From Numida meleagris (Eukaryota > Chordata > Aves > Galliformes > Numididae), in the NCBI RefSeq assembly GCF_002078875.1, contig NC_034411.1, forward strand, positions 794,085 to 858,084: 64,000 nt of DNA, in the 5' to 3' direction. The position numbers and the translations under genes were made by a program. Below, piece after piece: positions 1 through 12,100 of this stretch (positions are counted from its first letter, which is position 1; every line of letters begins with the position of its first letter). Below the pieces are notes generated by a model. It was not told the DNA's origin. It was given only the letters and a program-made list of their open reading frames with translations, and did no database searches.

Positions 1-24
1 GTACTTATATATTAGTTTCACAGC

Positions 25-49
25 CACTGAAGTCAACGGGGATTTTACC
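25..49. repeat. Old amniote dispersed repeat scrap
   Basis: The segment contains CACTGAAGTCAACGGGGATT. It is a variant of a motif of the form (C)ATTGAAGTCAATGGGGAT that I know as very common in old dispersed repeats of turtles, crocodiles and birds. Related scraps recur in this window near 11634, 17731, 20241, 21886, 23185 and 23757. I do not assign a family name; the copy is too short for that. Confidence 0.3.
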
Positions 50-3000
50 TGCAGAAGAATACGGAGGCTGGATTCTACACAGCATTGTTGTGATCACATC
101 CCTTTCATTACACATGCATAAATGAATGCGCACCGCTGATACGCTGGTAATGAATAGCTTCAGAGAAATCACAAATATCACCCAGAAGTGCTTTCAATGG
201 AATGCAAAGAGCAGCATTAAGCCTGTTTTTGTAGCTTTCCTCCCCGTGCTTCAGTCACCCCGTATTGCTGCCTGTGCTGAAGGCAGCCCAGCTCCAACAC
301 AGCACGCGTCGCCCCGGCTGCTCTGTCTGCACAGGGCTGAGCACAGTTTGCACCTCCTGGTTGCAGCAAAGAACTGCCCTTGGGGACTGCAGGGGAAACC
401 AGCCCACGGGAATGCTCCCAAGAGTCCTAAATACTGCTCTACCTGCTCCTGGCTGGCTCCTTCCCTCTGCCCATGAGGCTGCTCCCTGGCGTAACACACC
501 GTGCCGTGCCACGCCATGATGTGAAAGGCAGCTGCAGTCTGTCTGTACTTGTCTTGCTGCCTCCAACCGGGGCAAAAGGCTGGCACCTGCCCCTGCACGC
601 TGGAGAGGACCTGCAGACGCTGCCCTTCCCTGCTGTGAACAACCTTGGAGGCCATCCCTGCCGTCAGGCAGAACCACAGGAACACTGACACTGTCTCAAG
701 GGACACGGCCAGTTGTGGTCCTTCAGCACGCAAGCACTAAGCACCAGTGCAATCAAATGTGGGAAATGGCTCCGGTGGGAGCTAGCCCCTGGAGCAGCAC
801 CCAGCTGCCCCATCCGTGCTCCCCACAGCAGCAAGCTACAGCTGAGCAAGGAGCTGCTTCCTGCTCAGCAAACGATGCTGTGTGCACCTTTCTTCTTCCA
901 CGCTGCAAACACGGAGGATGCTTGCCTTGAATAAGGCGAGTGCCTTGAATGTCAGAGCAGCACACAGGTGCTCTGGAAGTTTCTGACCTCCCCTCGGCTT
1001 CCTCATAGTGAGCAAGAGACCTTTTTGGGCCATACCACAGCGTTTCCCTTGGTTTGCCTTTAGAAGCTGCTGCACAACCTCAGCACGGCGTGGGAAGGCC
1101 CAGATCTGTGGCTTCGTTGGCCACCTAAGAGCATGGAGGGAGCCCCACACGGGCTGTGAACCCAGCCCATTCCCTCCAAAGCTTTATGGTCAGCATTTCA
1201 CCTTTGATTTGCAATCGTGGGAAGGAACTCCGATGACACAGGAGCCACGAGGAGGTGGAAAGATCCACCCTGTATGTGAGAGAGCCGCTCATTCACAGCA
1301 TTAGCCCCCGTCTGAAGAAGAAAGACCAGGGCTTGGCTGGCCTCAGCTGGCAGCAGTGTCAGCTCTGTCTGTGGCACTGATGCTACACAGCCACTGCTGC
1401 TCGGAAAAGGCGGCTTTATTCTGTAGAACCAGAGCATCGGAGCGCTTCCAAAGTCAGACATCGTTCTGAAGAAACTAGAAACCCAATTTATACTGAAAAT
1501 ATTGATGAAATCCAGTGTTATGACCTGTTATGACTGATTTAAGACTTCTATTTTCTTTAACACTTTTCAATTATTTCCCCTTCGCACACGCGCTATTCAT
1601 CAGCTTAGAAAAATCTCCCAGGCCAGCGTGCAGCTTTTCAGCCTCAGTCGCTACAGTACATGAGTTCTAGATCTGAGAGGCCAAAAAACATCTATTTGAC
1701 TAAAGAGCTATAAGGCGGCCATAAAAATTATGGATCACAGAAATAAGCAATTAGTGTTATCTTCAATTGCTTTATTGGCAGTATTCTCTCGTTAGAATAG
1801 AGGCAGCAGTAAAACAGATTGCAACATACTGTATAACAGCATATGGGATTTTACATTATAATGCTATTCTCTGCCAAGAAGTCATATTTTCATTTGAATG
1901 CATGGAACAGATTATCACAGGGTTTCCAGCATTAGAAGTGGATGACCCTCTCCTCCTCCCTTCTCCCAGCCCCTCGGCTATCAGGCAGCTTTTTAGGTTG
2001 GGGCTCTGTCAAAATAAACGCCGTGTGCTGGTGGTAATGAGGGGGCTCTGACTCCCGATCACCTCCTGGTGCTCCGGGACCGCGGCCCACGCAGGCTGGG
2101 CACATCAGGGAGCTCTGGAGGTGACAAAGGCAGCGACGCAGGCAGCGCTCGGCACGGAGCGGAGTTGCCAGTCTTCTCGCCCAGCTGGCTTTGGCTCCAG
2201 AGGAAGCTGCTGGCCCGCCCAGCTAATCACAGCTCGAGTGCCACAAAGGCAGCCGCTAGCAAGAGGGCTGGAAATGAAACAATAAGAGGAACGCGATGGG
2301 GGAAAAAAAAACAGACTCTTGACGCTGTATGCAACGCTAGGGATGTTTTCTAGCGTTGTTTGTAGCTGATATCTGTGGAGCGGAGCCAGCGCCTGGGTGC
2401 AGAGAACCAGCTCACACAGCCCTCGGCAAGCCAGCGTGCAAACACGGAGCTCTAGCACCTTGTGGAAGTTCGAGTGAGCGCACCAGCTCATCGTGCAGCT
2501 GCTCTGCTCAGACGCAACCATGAGCTCCTCCTCCATCCAGCACGATGGAAAATGAAGGGCTCCGAAAGCCTCAACCACCGAAGAAGAGGAATTGCACAGG
2601 GGTTGTACTCAGAGCTGATTCAGAAAGTGCGTGTTTACAAACACGCTTCTTTGGAAATGCCTACGTGTGGGTGAGGGAAGAGAGAGGGGAATAGAGGGGT
2701 TAAATGCTTAAACAAAATGCTCCGAGGGGAGGAAGCACTTGCCATCATAGGAACACGGGAACTAGGAAAGCCAGAAGCATAGGTAGTAATTTTCCAGAAC
2801 AAAGAAATTGGATGGAATTAGGTTTTGCAAGTTACTATTTATTCAGCTCTAATGAAAGCCAAATAATTTGATAAAGTCTCAATTCCCATCTGCACCTCTG
2901 AATTTCTGCACATATCCAAGACCCGGTTTCTACAGAGTGCGTTTCAGATTTCATTTTAATCCTGGAATTCGGAAGCTGAGCATCATTACCAGAACAGCAC

Positions 3001-3334
3001 TCCTAAATGATTATGAACAAATTAATGGATGGAATTACAAACAACTGCTCAGTACGCATTCACCTCTATAACTTCCTTAAAAGGCACAAATGGGAAGTTT
3101 CCTATTATCCTTGATAAGGAAAATACCGTTCTCAGCAGTGACTAAAGGTGTTTAAAAACAGCCTGCCATCCTCCCAGCTCCTGGTGGGGGCTGCAGTTAG
3201 AATCTATGCGTTATTTGCCACAAACATCAGACTGAAATTTCTGCCTCAGAAGGAGTTTTTCCATGTTCTTACGTAGAGCTTCCTGGACAGTGCGCTGTGC
3301 AGATCAGCGTGCGCAATGCTCACGTGAGGTGAAA

Positions 3335-3348
3335 CCACCAGGGTGCGG
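3335..3348 (+). promoter_or_regulatory. CTCF-like core motif
   Basis: CCACCAGGGTGCGG differs at only two positions from the classical CTCF core CCACCAGGGGGCGC. It sits in one of the few CpG-containing patches of the first 4 kb. Motif resemblance alone cannot show occupancy, and a 12/14 match can occur by chance. Confidence 0.25.
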
Positions 3349-5023
3349 GACGATGGGGGGAGTTGGGGTAACCCTAAAACGACTGCTTCCTCCTCACTGT
3401 GAAACGTTCAGCCCAGGCATTCCGCTTTGCATTTGGAAAACAGCGGTGTAATCTCAAACGAGCCCCAGGAGAGAGCGGTGGGGCTGGCTTACGCCTATGG
3501 CACGGCACCGCACCGACGGGACAACGCTGCGGCAAGAAACAGCTGGAGAACAGGTCCCGGGACCTTCCTATTGCTAACGTTTCGTTTAGGTGTGGTTAAT
3601 TAAATCTCCTCGCCTTCGCCATCCCTGGCAATAACACGGGGGAATTCTTCGTTATTCCCACACGGCAGCAGCTCCCAGCACTGCTCGGAAAAGCTGGCCC
3701 CTCGCTCAGGTGTTGAGATATCAGCGCTTCCATCGATCCAGCCCCACGCAAAGCTGCACTTTTCTAACTCTGAGAAGGTTTGCCCGTTTTTCCTCCCTTC
3801 TTTGAAAAGCAAAGGGCTTCCTTGCAAGAAGCTGTCCAATCTCTGTGCTCAGTGACCCCAGCAGGGTCTGATGGCACCAAGCGTAACGGGGGATTGAGCC
3901 GTCTGGGGAACTGAGTAAGGCAGCAAATAATCTGGTGGCTGCTTATCGCTATGCAAAAGCTCTGAAGGTGGCACGAGCAACAAGCCCAGAATGGTTTGGA
4001 AAGCCGAGCTTGCTCGCACGCAAAATCCATATAAAGCATCTGCTTTTTGTACAACTAAACTCTGTGTAATAGCAACCTTTTCCCCCTTTCTCTGTATTTA
4101 GCAGCTGTTGCAGCCCAGCTCTTGAAAAAGAAGAGTACACATCACAAAGCAGTGTTGGAATCAAGCTGGGCTTTCTTGTCTGTGCTAGGTTCCAGGCTCA
4201 AGGGACCGCATGTTTTGAAAATGTCACTGTGCTATTTTTTCACCGAAGGTGGGCTTACCAAGTCAGGTGACAAAAGCTACAAAAGGCAGTAGAAAAGAAG
4301 AAATTCTTCTATCCTACTTCTGTGTCCCAACCATTAGTGCAATTTAATTAAGCACTGTTGGAGATAATGCAAAGATGACTACAGTTTTCTACAGGAATAA
4401 CACTTTGCAGTGCAACTGTCGGGTCCCTGGCATCCTCTTACACAAAGGCAAGATGAAGGGCAGCTCTCACAGAAGAGCCAGCCGTCACTTTTCTGAAAGG
4501 AAGCCCATGTTAGTCTCTCGTCTTGTAACCAACAATCCAATGTAAAGCATCCCACCTGTCTCTGACCAAACATTTGGCAGGAGATGAGGCTTACAACGCA
4601 AGGACAAGTTCAGGAAAAAATGCATGGATGCATTTCATACAGCATCCAGTAACCAAAATGCTATTCTAGGACTGTGCAGAAGCTTGCTCCGGGAAGAGGG
4701 CTGATCTCACATTAACTTGCGCATGTACTCAGATTGAGGGCACTACATCAAGAAAAGCTCTTTTCTTCCCATCTCTCTTCTCCTTCCCATCTGCTCCTTT
4801 CCACTAAAGAATGTCAGCTAACCAGAGGCTGCAGCACGAAGGGGACAGGGAATCTTCTTACCTGGGGTAGAAAAGGAGAATGAGAAAGTTGTTTCATTTT
4901 GGCTCAGCTCTGTAGGGAAGTTGTGGGTTGCAGAAATTGATCTGTCATAGCGCAACAGATTGCAGTTTGATCTGCCAGCAAATGGCAAGCAACAGTAGGT
5001 AATGACTAATTGCAAGTGTCAAG

Positions 5024-5064
5024 GTTTTTTCTTTCTTTCTTTCTTTCTTTTTTTTTTTTTTTTT
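5024..5064. repeat. (CTTT)n / poly-T tract
   Basis: A pyrimidine-only tract: several CTTT units followed by an uninterrupted run of about 17 T. A second tract of the same build lies at 38249-38293. It could be the antisense tail of a retrocopy, but I see no recognisable element next to it. Confidence 0.8.
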
Positions 5065-8000
5065 AGGCAAAGGTAGTCTCTTCTCGAGGGATATAGGAAC
5101 TGTGATTAAATTAAAAAAAAAAATAAATAAAGAAAATTGCCCCCCTCTTTTTTTTGCATGAGCATCACTGGTAATTAATCTGCACTCAGGTGACGGTTCA
5201 TGCCCTATGGGCTGCTCCCAATTGACTCAGCCCTTCCTGGGGTCACGCTCTCTTCAGGACTCAGGGCTGTCCTACTCCTGCCAGTTAGTGCACCCCAACA
5301 TTTCCAACTAGATGACAGCTTGTCTGCAAACTCCTGCACTGCCGTGAAGAGTGCTGGGACATACCCACTGACACACTGCCACAGCCCAGACAAGGAACTT
5401 CACCTGGTTGTTCACGGAGATGTATTTCCAGTTAAATCTGTCAGGAACTACAGGCCACAGACTAACAAAAGTTTGCTTTCTACTTTACATGTGGCTGGGG
5501 ACTGTACTCCAACTGAGGGCAACAAAAAGGCCTGGCCAGTCAAACTACCAAGTCAAAGTGAGGTGAAAGGCCTGCTGCAGCTTGTATGACAGCAAGGAAA
5601 AGGGAAGAAGTGAGCAGCTCTGCAGAGCCACAGCATTTTCTGTCCTCTCCACCAAGGCAGACTTACAGCACCAGCCACATGCTTAAGGTGAATTGCCTTC
5701 TGGGATGTCTATAATCATGGATGAATAGGATGGACAACAAGAAGGAGGCCCACCTGGCCATGCCCTTTACCCCAGGCTGGCTGCATTTCAGGGCTCCTTT
5801 TGGAAAGGCCCATCTACTCTTCCAGGTCTGTTTTTTCGGAGGAACAGAATGAGAACTGAGGTGTGGCAGAGTCCACCACGCTCTGGATCTCCTTCTTGAC
5901 CAGGTAACTGGCAGACTGTATTCCTGCCATCCCACAGAAGTGGCTGAGAAGGAAAGCAGAGGGAAAGCTTACACACAAGCTAGCCTTTTCCCCATTTTCT
6001 GGCCGTGAAATGGTTATAGCATTTTAACAATGCTCTGCCGAATTCTGGCTTGCTTTTTCTTCAGGATGAACAGGGCATCCTGGAGCTTGGTCTCTTGGAG
6101 CCAACGTCCTCATTACCACCATGTTTCACCGTGACCCATCAGTCTTGTTCTGACACCAGTCCCCTCTCTGAGGGCTGCTGCAGTCTGTGCTGCCTCCCTT
6201 GTTTCGGTGGAACAGAAAGAGGAAGGAAAGCAGCTTTTTCTCGTTTCTGATTTTTTTTTTTTGTTTCCGATTAAGTCAGAAACTCAGATTTATTCTCAAC
6301 AAATGCTGGATGTTAGGAAGTTTGCCCACCACGCAATCTGTGAGCAGGTATCGCTGTCCCGCTTCTTTCCTCATCGTCCTCTGAGGGCTACCCATGAGAT
6401 CTCTGTTCATCCCCTATAAAGACATGCAGATGAAGGTTTTTTAATATAAAAGGGTAAGAACTGAGGGAAGACCAGGAAACAACTATGGGTATTGGACTAA
6501 ATATAAAAACCTAGAAGCAAGCAGGCGGGCAAAAAACGCCAGGGAAAATCATCAAAAGTAAAGCTTAGAAGGGAATTCTGGCACACAGAAGAAGAGGGAG
6601 AAGGGGAAAAAAAAAAAAAAAAAAAAAAAGCAGATCTGAAATGAAACTGATAGAAGTAGAAAAAAGCACTGCTTTTTATTCATTGTCATCTTTTCCTACA
6701 TCACTAGAAGTTTAGACTCCTCTGCAGCTCGCTGGTCTTGTAGCCTGTGGCAGGGTCACTGCAGACCCTGAGAGTTACAGTGTGTGCAGACAGGAGGAGA
6801 CAGAAGCAGAGTCAGCCCCAGAAAGGGCACGTGGATGAGCAGCGCAGTGTCACCTAAATGCCACACTTGTGTTCTTGAAAGGCAGCGCCTTTCAGAGGGA
6901 AAACATACATCCACAATCTTGATAGCTACAAGCTTGCTTAAACTGCTTGCATTCATTGTAAAACTGTCTCAGCTTTTCAACTTCTGTGCTGCAGACAACT
7001 TAAAATCCAGATTTTCAAGCGCGAAGCTCCAGCTTCACATTGTCACCTATATCTTTTACATTTAAACACTCCTTGACAGCACAGCCATTTGACAACAGCA
7101 AGATAGTGCAGTTAACACGTACATGGCGCGGTGTTGACAGGGGTATTGTGATGAGCTAGCATTGGTCTAGACAAGAGCCAAACACCGGCACTGTGAACAA
7201 TGGAACAACCCTTGCAAGCCACGGGCAAGAAGGAGACAGCTTTCAGGAAGAGGGAAAATTTCATTTTGGGGGCGGGGGGGACCGTGTAGGTCACATAGGG
7301 TGAAATGCAGACAGCACAAACTTGCTGTATATGGCAGGATGGGGCTAGCAAGGGTAACAGCTGAGAGCTGAGCACTGCCAGCCCTCAGCACAGTGAGGAA
7401 TTTCAGTCCCCGTGAATACTTAGAAAAACAATCCGAAGATTCAGCCTTTGCAAGTACTTGTACTAATGTGATTTGACCTCTTGTTGTTCAGGTAAAGCAA
7501 ACGTGACAAGGTCACGGGATATTTCAGATATTTCTATTTTAATATGAGAAATATTTGTGAGGTTTTTTACTGTACATTGCTCAGACCTCTTCAGCTCAAA
7601 CTCACTTAGCAGGACAGCGTTCAACGTTCCATTTAAGCAGAAGCTGAGTCAGTGTACTCAGGTATCCTTAGAGGAAATTGTATTTTACAAATCAGAGTCA
7701 CGTTGCTGACAACAAAGTCATTCTGCTTTTCCTCTACCAAACAAGCTTGCAAGTAGCTGGGAGTACCCAAATAAGAAGTTAAGAAAGATTTTCAGCTTCT
7801 TCACTGTATTCTGTTATTTTAATCCAAGAGGAGATTTAAAAGAAGAAATAAAAAAGGAACCCCCTAAGTTTAACTACAAGTCTCTATTCACAGCAAAGCA
7901 GCCTGGTGAATTTTTGTAATATTTATTAATGAAAAGTAAGTGGAGAACAGGAGCCCCAGTGACTAAACACAGAGCTCGGGTGCAGGTGCAGTGCAGTATC

Positions 8001-8878
8001 TTCCAGAGTGTCCTGGATAACACAACATTTTACTGTTCCTTAACATATTATTTGTATTTATTCAGCATTGTGATTGCTTTTATCTTACCTCAAGTGAAAC
8101 TGCCAGACGTAGTGGGAAAGATACCTAATAAAATGCATTAATAATGTGGGGATCATGTAATGATTACACTAGTCTTCCAGTGTTCAGGCTGTTAAAGGCT
8201 CATGGCGTACATTGATTCTTATTCTATAGTCACCATGAGACTAAAGGCAAATAAGAAAGGGAAAACACAAGAAGCAGCTGTAACTCTGACAAGACTACAG
8301 GCAGAAAATGAGGAGCACAAACTGGAAGGAAAACCCAGACCCTAAAGAGACATAAGAGGCCCTTCTTTGTACAGAGGATTCTTAGTTGATACAACGGTTT
8401 GCCAGGGGGCAATAATTTACAGATTGTCGTGGCACGTAACACAGATCCCGTCTCCGAGAGCAACCAGTGCTGAATGCAGCAAAGAAAGGCTCAGTCCCTC
8501 TCCTGCCTCTCACTGTACCCCCCTGGGCAATGCTCTGCTATGGGGAGAAATGCATGGCTCCAGCCCAGCTGGTGAGTCATTTAACCCCGAGGGAGGAGCA
8601 ACAACAGATCTTACTTAAATCCTAGTTGAGAAAGACTGTGTGCAAGCTAAAACATGAGTATCAGAAACCAAACTTGTGTTTGGGCTTTACTAAAGTAAAT
8701 CATTTGGGCTTCCTTCGTCCTGCAGCGCTAAGTTCCGCACGTTTATCGCACGAACCATGTGCTGGTCTGCGTTCCCTCGCTTTAATTAATCGCTCTTTGG
8801 CCCCTTGTTGTTCTATTTCGAGTCCTCTCTTTCTCCATTGTTACAGAGAAACATAATGAGAAGCACTAGACTGGCCTG
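5065..8878. other. Gene-free stretch
   Basis: Mostly unique-looking AT-rich DNA. It holds an A-rich/AAAT patch near 5110-5135, an open frame of 129 codons at 5200-5589 (plus) with no recognised domain, and an uninterrupted run of 23 A at 6607-6629. I see no exon, RNA gene or transposon terminus. Confidence 0.6.
6607..6629. repeat. Poly-A run of 23
   Basis: An uninterrupted A23 run preceded by a purine-rich GAAGAAGAGGGAGAAGGGG segment. There is no AATAAA just upstream and no recognisable retrocopy. It is best treated as a mononucleotide repeat. Confidence 0.8.
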
Positions 8879-9151
8879 ATCTATGCCCTTCATTATTTTA
8901 TATGCCTCTGCCGCATTTCCTCCCGCTCTTCTTCTTTCCAAACTAAATAATAATCCTGCCCTTTTTAATGTAGCCTCGTATGAAAGGCTCTCAGATGGCT
9001 CCACACATTTTCTTTGCCCTTCTCTGGACCGTTCTATTTCTGTTATGCCTTTGAGATAAGGTGACCAAAAGGGAACGTGATTTTCAAGGTAAGGACATGC
9101 CATTGATTTATATGACGGCATTAAAATATTTTCCTCTTTATGATTTATCCC
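8879..9151 (-). pseudogene. CR1/L3-like LINE relic, RT C-terminal part
   Basis: On the minus strand an open frame reads through the C-terminal part of a CR1-clade reverse transcriptase. Recognisable pieces, in LINE order, are NILMPSYKSM, PYLENHVPFWSPYLK, ERSREGQRK, LSYEATLKRAGLLFSLERRR and AEAYKIMKGID. In the family these correspond to the region after the catalytic palm: YKSxVRPxLEYxxxxWSP, then QRRAT, then YEERLKxLGLxSLExRR, then EVYKIM. The nucleotide sequence closely resembles a CR1/L3-type repeat that is abundant in turtles and crocodilians and differs from younger chicken CR1 copies. Homology may extend towards 9230. The copy is 5' and 3' truncated and highly diverged. The open frame continues past the homology on both sides (8813-9271), which is chance. 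Confidence 0.75.
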
Positions 9152-12100
9152 CTGACCACCCTCACACCGTATCCTCTGCCTTTCTGACTGACAACGAGTG
9201 CTGTCCTCCAGAGCAGCCATCTTAATTGAGCTGACTTCATTGACTCTCGAGTCGGCGCTAATTCGCAACACAAAATCACGCCCGAGAAGCTGCCTTTCAT
9301 TGTATGCAGTTTCATTGCGTTTGCCAAGTATGCAGCCTGATTAGCCCTGGAATTCCTCAAGATGTGGTAAAACACTGATTAGCCACAATAATGTACTGCA
9401 ATCAGCATGTTATGTCAGCTCCCACAGAAAGCAGAAATGAAGTATCGAGGCCACAGGGGAGGAGGGCAGGGTAAAAGAAGCAAGGAAGGGCAATTTATTC
9501 CTGTGTTTGGTTTCCTCTTTTTAGCAGGTGTTAAACTCAAACCAGGACCTCTCCTGAAGTTACTAAGATTCTTCATGAGGTCTGTAATATATACAAATAC
9601 ATTGAATCTACTAATACCCTTTTCTACCTTAGTTTATCAGCTCTTTAAAATAAAATTCAGAGTCACACTGGCTGCAAGCATAAATCAGCAGAGTTTCTGA
9701 TGATCCTGGAAATGCCATTAAGCTTTACATCCCAGAAACTGTGCTTATTTATGCCTGTGACATACATACATGTGCTGAGCGTCCCAATTCTTTTCTGACC
9801 GCAGCTAGACTAAACTCATCTTGGCATTTAGGCCCATGCTTAGCTTTAAGTCAACATAACATGCAAATTTACTCAATAATTTCTCCTGGGCTTAAGGCTG
9901 TGATTTAGGGAAACACATGAGTGTGCACGTTTACTTAATTAAGCACATGTGGTAAATACGACTTCATACGCGTAAGCACCTCACAGGACCGAGTGAAGAA
10001 CGACACCGGTGAAGACAACGGATTTAGAGCGGGGCAGAAAAGGGGAGGTCTCAAATTCTATCTTTAATTAACATTTTCGAATAATCAGTCCTTAAGCATT
10101 AGCATTTAGGTCAGCAGTTCTTGTTTACATCATCAGAAACATCAAGACATCACTGGGCGTTTGCCGTTCCTTGTTGTTCCTCGCAAGTAGCAACTGCAGA
10201 AGCCACTAGGAGAGAGGTTAACTTTACTGTGGTTTTTTTCCTCTTTTAAAAATCTGTTGATAAATGAGTTACTGAAAGGCACTGAATCAGAGCCCAGAAA
10301 TTCTGAAATTCAAGGAAACGCGAGATGTGAAGCATGCACAGAAAAAACATATGCTTCCCCAGTGTCCTCAAATCTGCTTCAGTCCTAATCTTGGAAGGAC
10401 CATCTCTGAGGGTGAGAGAGTAGATGAAACCTCAAATCCCTCTGTCAAGCAGGGAAGCACATGAGCCCACAGAGGCAGGAATTTTACTGCTACAAAAATT
10501 GGGAGCGGAACCAAGAACGCCGACATATTTCACAGCGGCCACTGGGAAGACATTACTCTTTTGCTCACTGAATTACAAGTAGGGATACACAGATTCCCCT
10601 AAACAACAACAACAAAAAAAAGACCGAGCCAAACATTTATCCAAAAGCAAATTATATAACAGAGCTTTCTGTAGCTTTGAAAATGGTCATATACTTTTAT
10701 TATAATTTTTCAATATTGCGTATTCTTGTGCTTCCTGGATTTGGATAAAAGTACCTGAAATGTCAAGATACCAACTGTTCTTGCAGTTCTTTCAATCTGT
10801 TTCATAGATTCAAGTGACTCAAATATTGAAGGTGCAGTTAAGTTTGCCCGATGCGCACAACCTGTGTCTGACCTTAAAAAAAAGGAGTTAAAAAAAGTTA
10901 TCATTTCCACCCTTACATTGCACCACTCGGAGAGACAGACGCATGGGAAGCTGAAATAGTACAGAACGAGCACAGACAGAGCAGAACATTTAGGATCTTC
11001 GGCAGTAGCCAGTAGACCTTACTTCAACATGAGATGGAAACAAGCATTTAAATTAGGGACACTATCGTAACACCAGGGACAATAGATTTTTTTTCCTTGA
11101 CCTGTCAAGAAGAATGAGGGAAAAGAAATGTGAATTCTTAATTGTAGGATGGAAGAAAAAAAAAAAAAAACAACCTGAGCTCCAAGAAGTGAAAAGATCC
11201 ATCTGAATGAAACAGGTATCCACTTCAGGCTTCACCGGAGTACAGAGATCCTGACCAAGAGTGGCTGTTTTAATCCAGGTGTCTTTATTAAGCAAAGATT
11301 GACATACATGCCCAACATGAAGGAGCTTTGTGATTGGTAACAAATGTCTGCCAAGGCTATGATGACAACAAAGCAGCAGACGTATGTGGCTTTCAGTAAA
11401 TGGGATTTGAACGTAGGTCTTTAGAGATGAATGGCTAGCAGGCTGACTTGCTTGCTAGCTTCACCTCACTGTCACCTAACTTATAACAATTCCTTAGAGG
11501 AAACCACACTGTAGCACAATGTCTATAGCAAAAAGAATTATGCCCACTAAAACTTCCGTGCACTGCACAGTCCCTGTCCTATTCACAGACCCCAAACTAG
11601 TCTGGCCGGCACTACGTACTGAACTGCTCCTGTTGATTTCATTTAGGCAAAAATCTTTTGAAATAGCCATTTCAAAATGATTCTGACAGAATGTACGATA
11701 ATTAAATGCAAACAGTGAAGTTCTTACTCTGTTTTGGTGGCTAGGGCCTTAGGTCAGATGTTATTTAATACGGACACATTAAGCTGTGGGAATTCAAACA
11801 GGAAGGTAATGTCTGGAAAGAGATTATTTACACTGCATTTTTTAACTCACTTGCACAGTCTTAGTTGATAATGTAGAGGAGACAGAAGAACGCAATCGTC
11901 CTGACACAAGGCCTAGGCAAGTGTGCAACCAGCACCGGGCCCAAGGAAGCTGAGCAACACAAGACTGGGTCTGTGCTACCCACACTGATGGTGTGACATC
12001 CCAGCAAGCTGCTCCTGATGCCTGTACCTGTGTGCTGCTGACAATAGTGAACTCAGACACAAGAGCCAGCAGGGAAATACGGAGTTCTGGCAGATCTCCT

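Larger units (their letters stand above)
1..5023. other. Gene-free stretch, GC-richer patches
   Basis: No exon or RNA gene is recognised here. The parts at about 250-1450, 2000-2600 and 3270-3900 are richer in G+C than the rest of the window and carry overlapping open frames on both strands (for example 251-733 and 2105-2578, minus). Their predicted proteins are rich in Cys, Trp, Ser and Arg and look like chance translations. An old amniote repeat motif lies at 25-49 and a CTCF-like site at 3335-3348, listed separately. I see no convincing CpG island or promoter. Confidence 0.6.

Noticed and set aside
2105..2578. 157-codon open frame on the minus strand
   Set aside because: It lies in a GC-richer patch where long chance frames are expected. 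The product is rich in Ser, Cys, Leu and Trp, has no domain, and competes with open frames on the other strand.
5024..5064. (CTTT)n-poly-T tract as the antisense tail of a SINE or processed pseudogene
   Set aside because: The adjacent sequence has no recognisable gene or SINE body and no polyadenylation signal in the expected place, and birds have few active SINEs. The same applies to 38249-38293.
5200..5589. 129-codon plus-strand open frame, possible exon
   Set aside because: No domain, no convincing splice sites at its borders, and an overlapping open frame on the other strand.
6607..6629. A23 run as a retrocopy tail
   Set aside because: No AATAAA upstream and no recognisable transcript-derived sequence before it.
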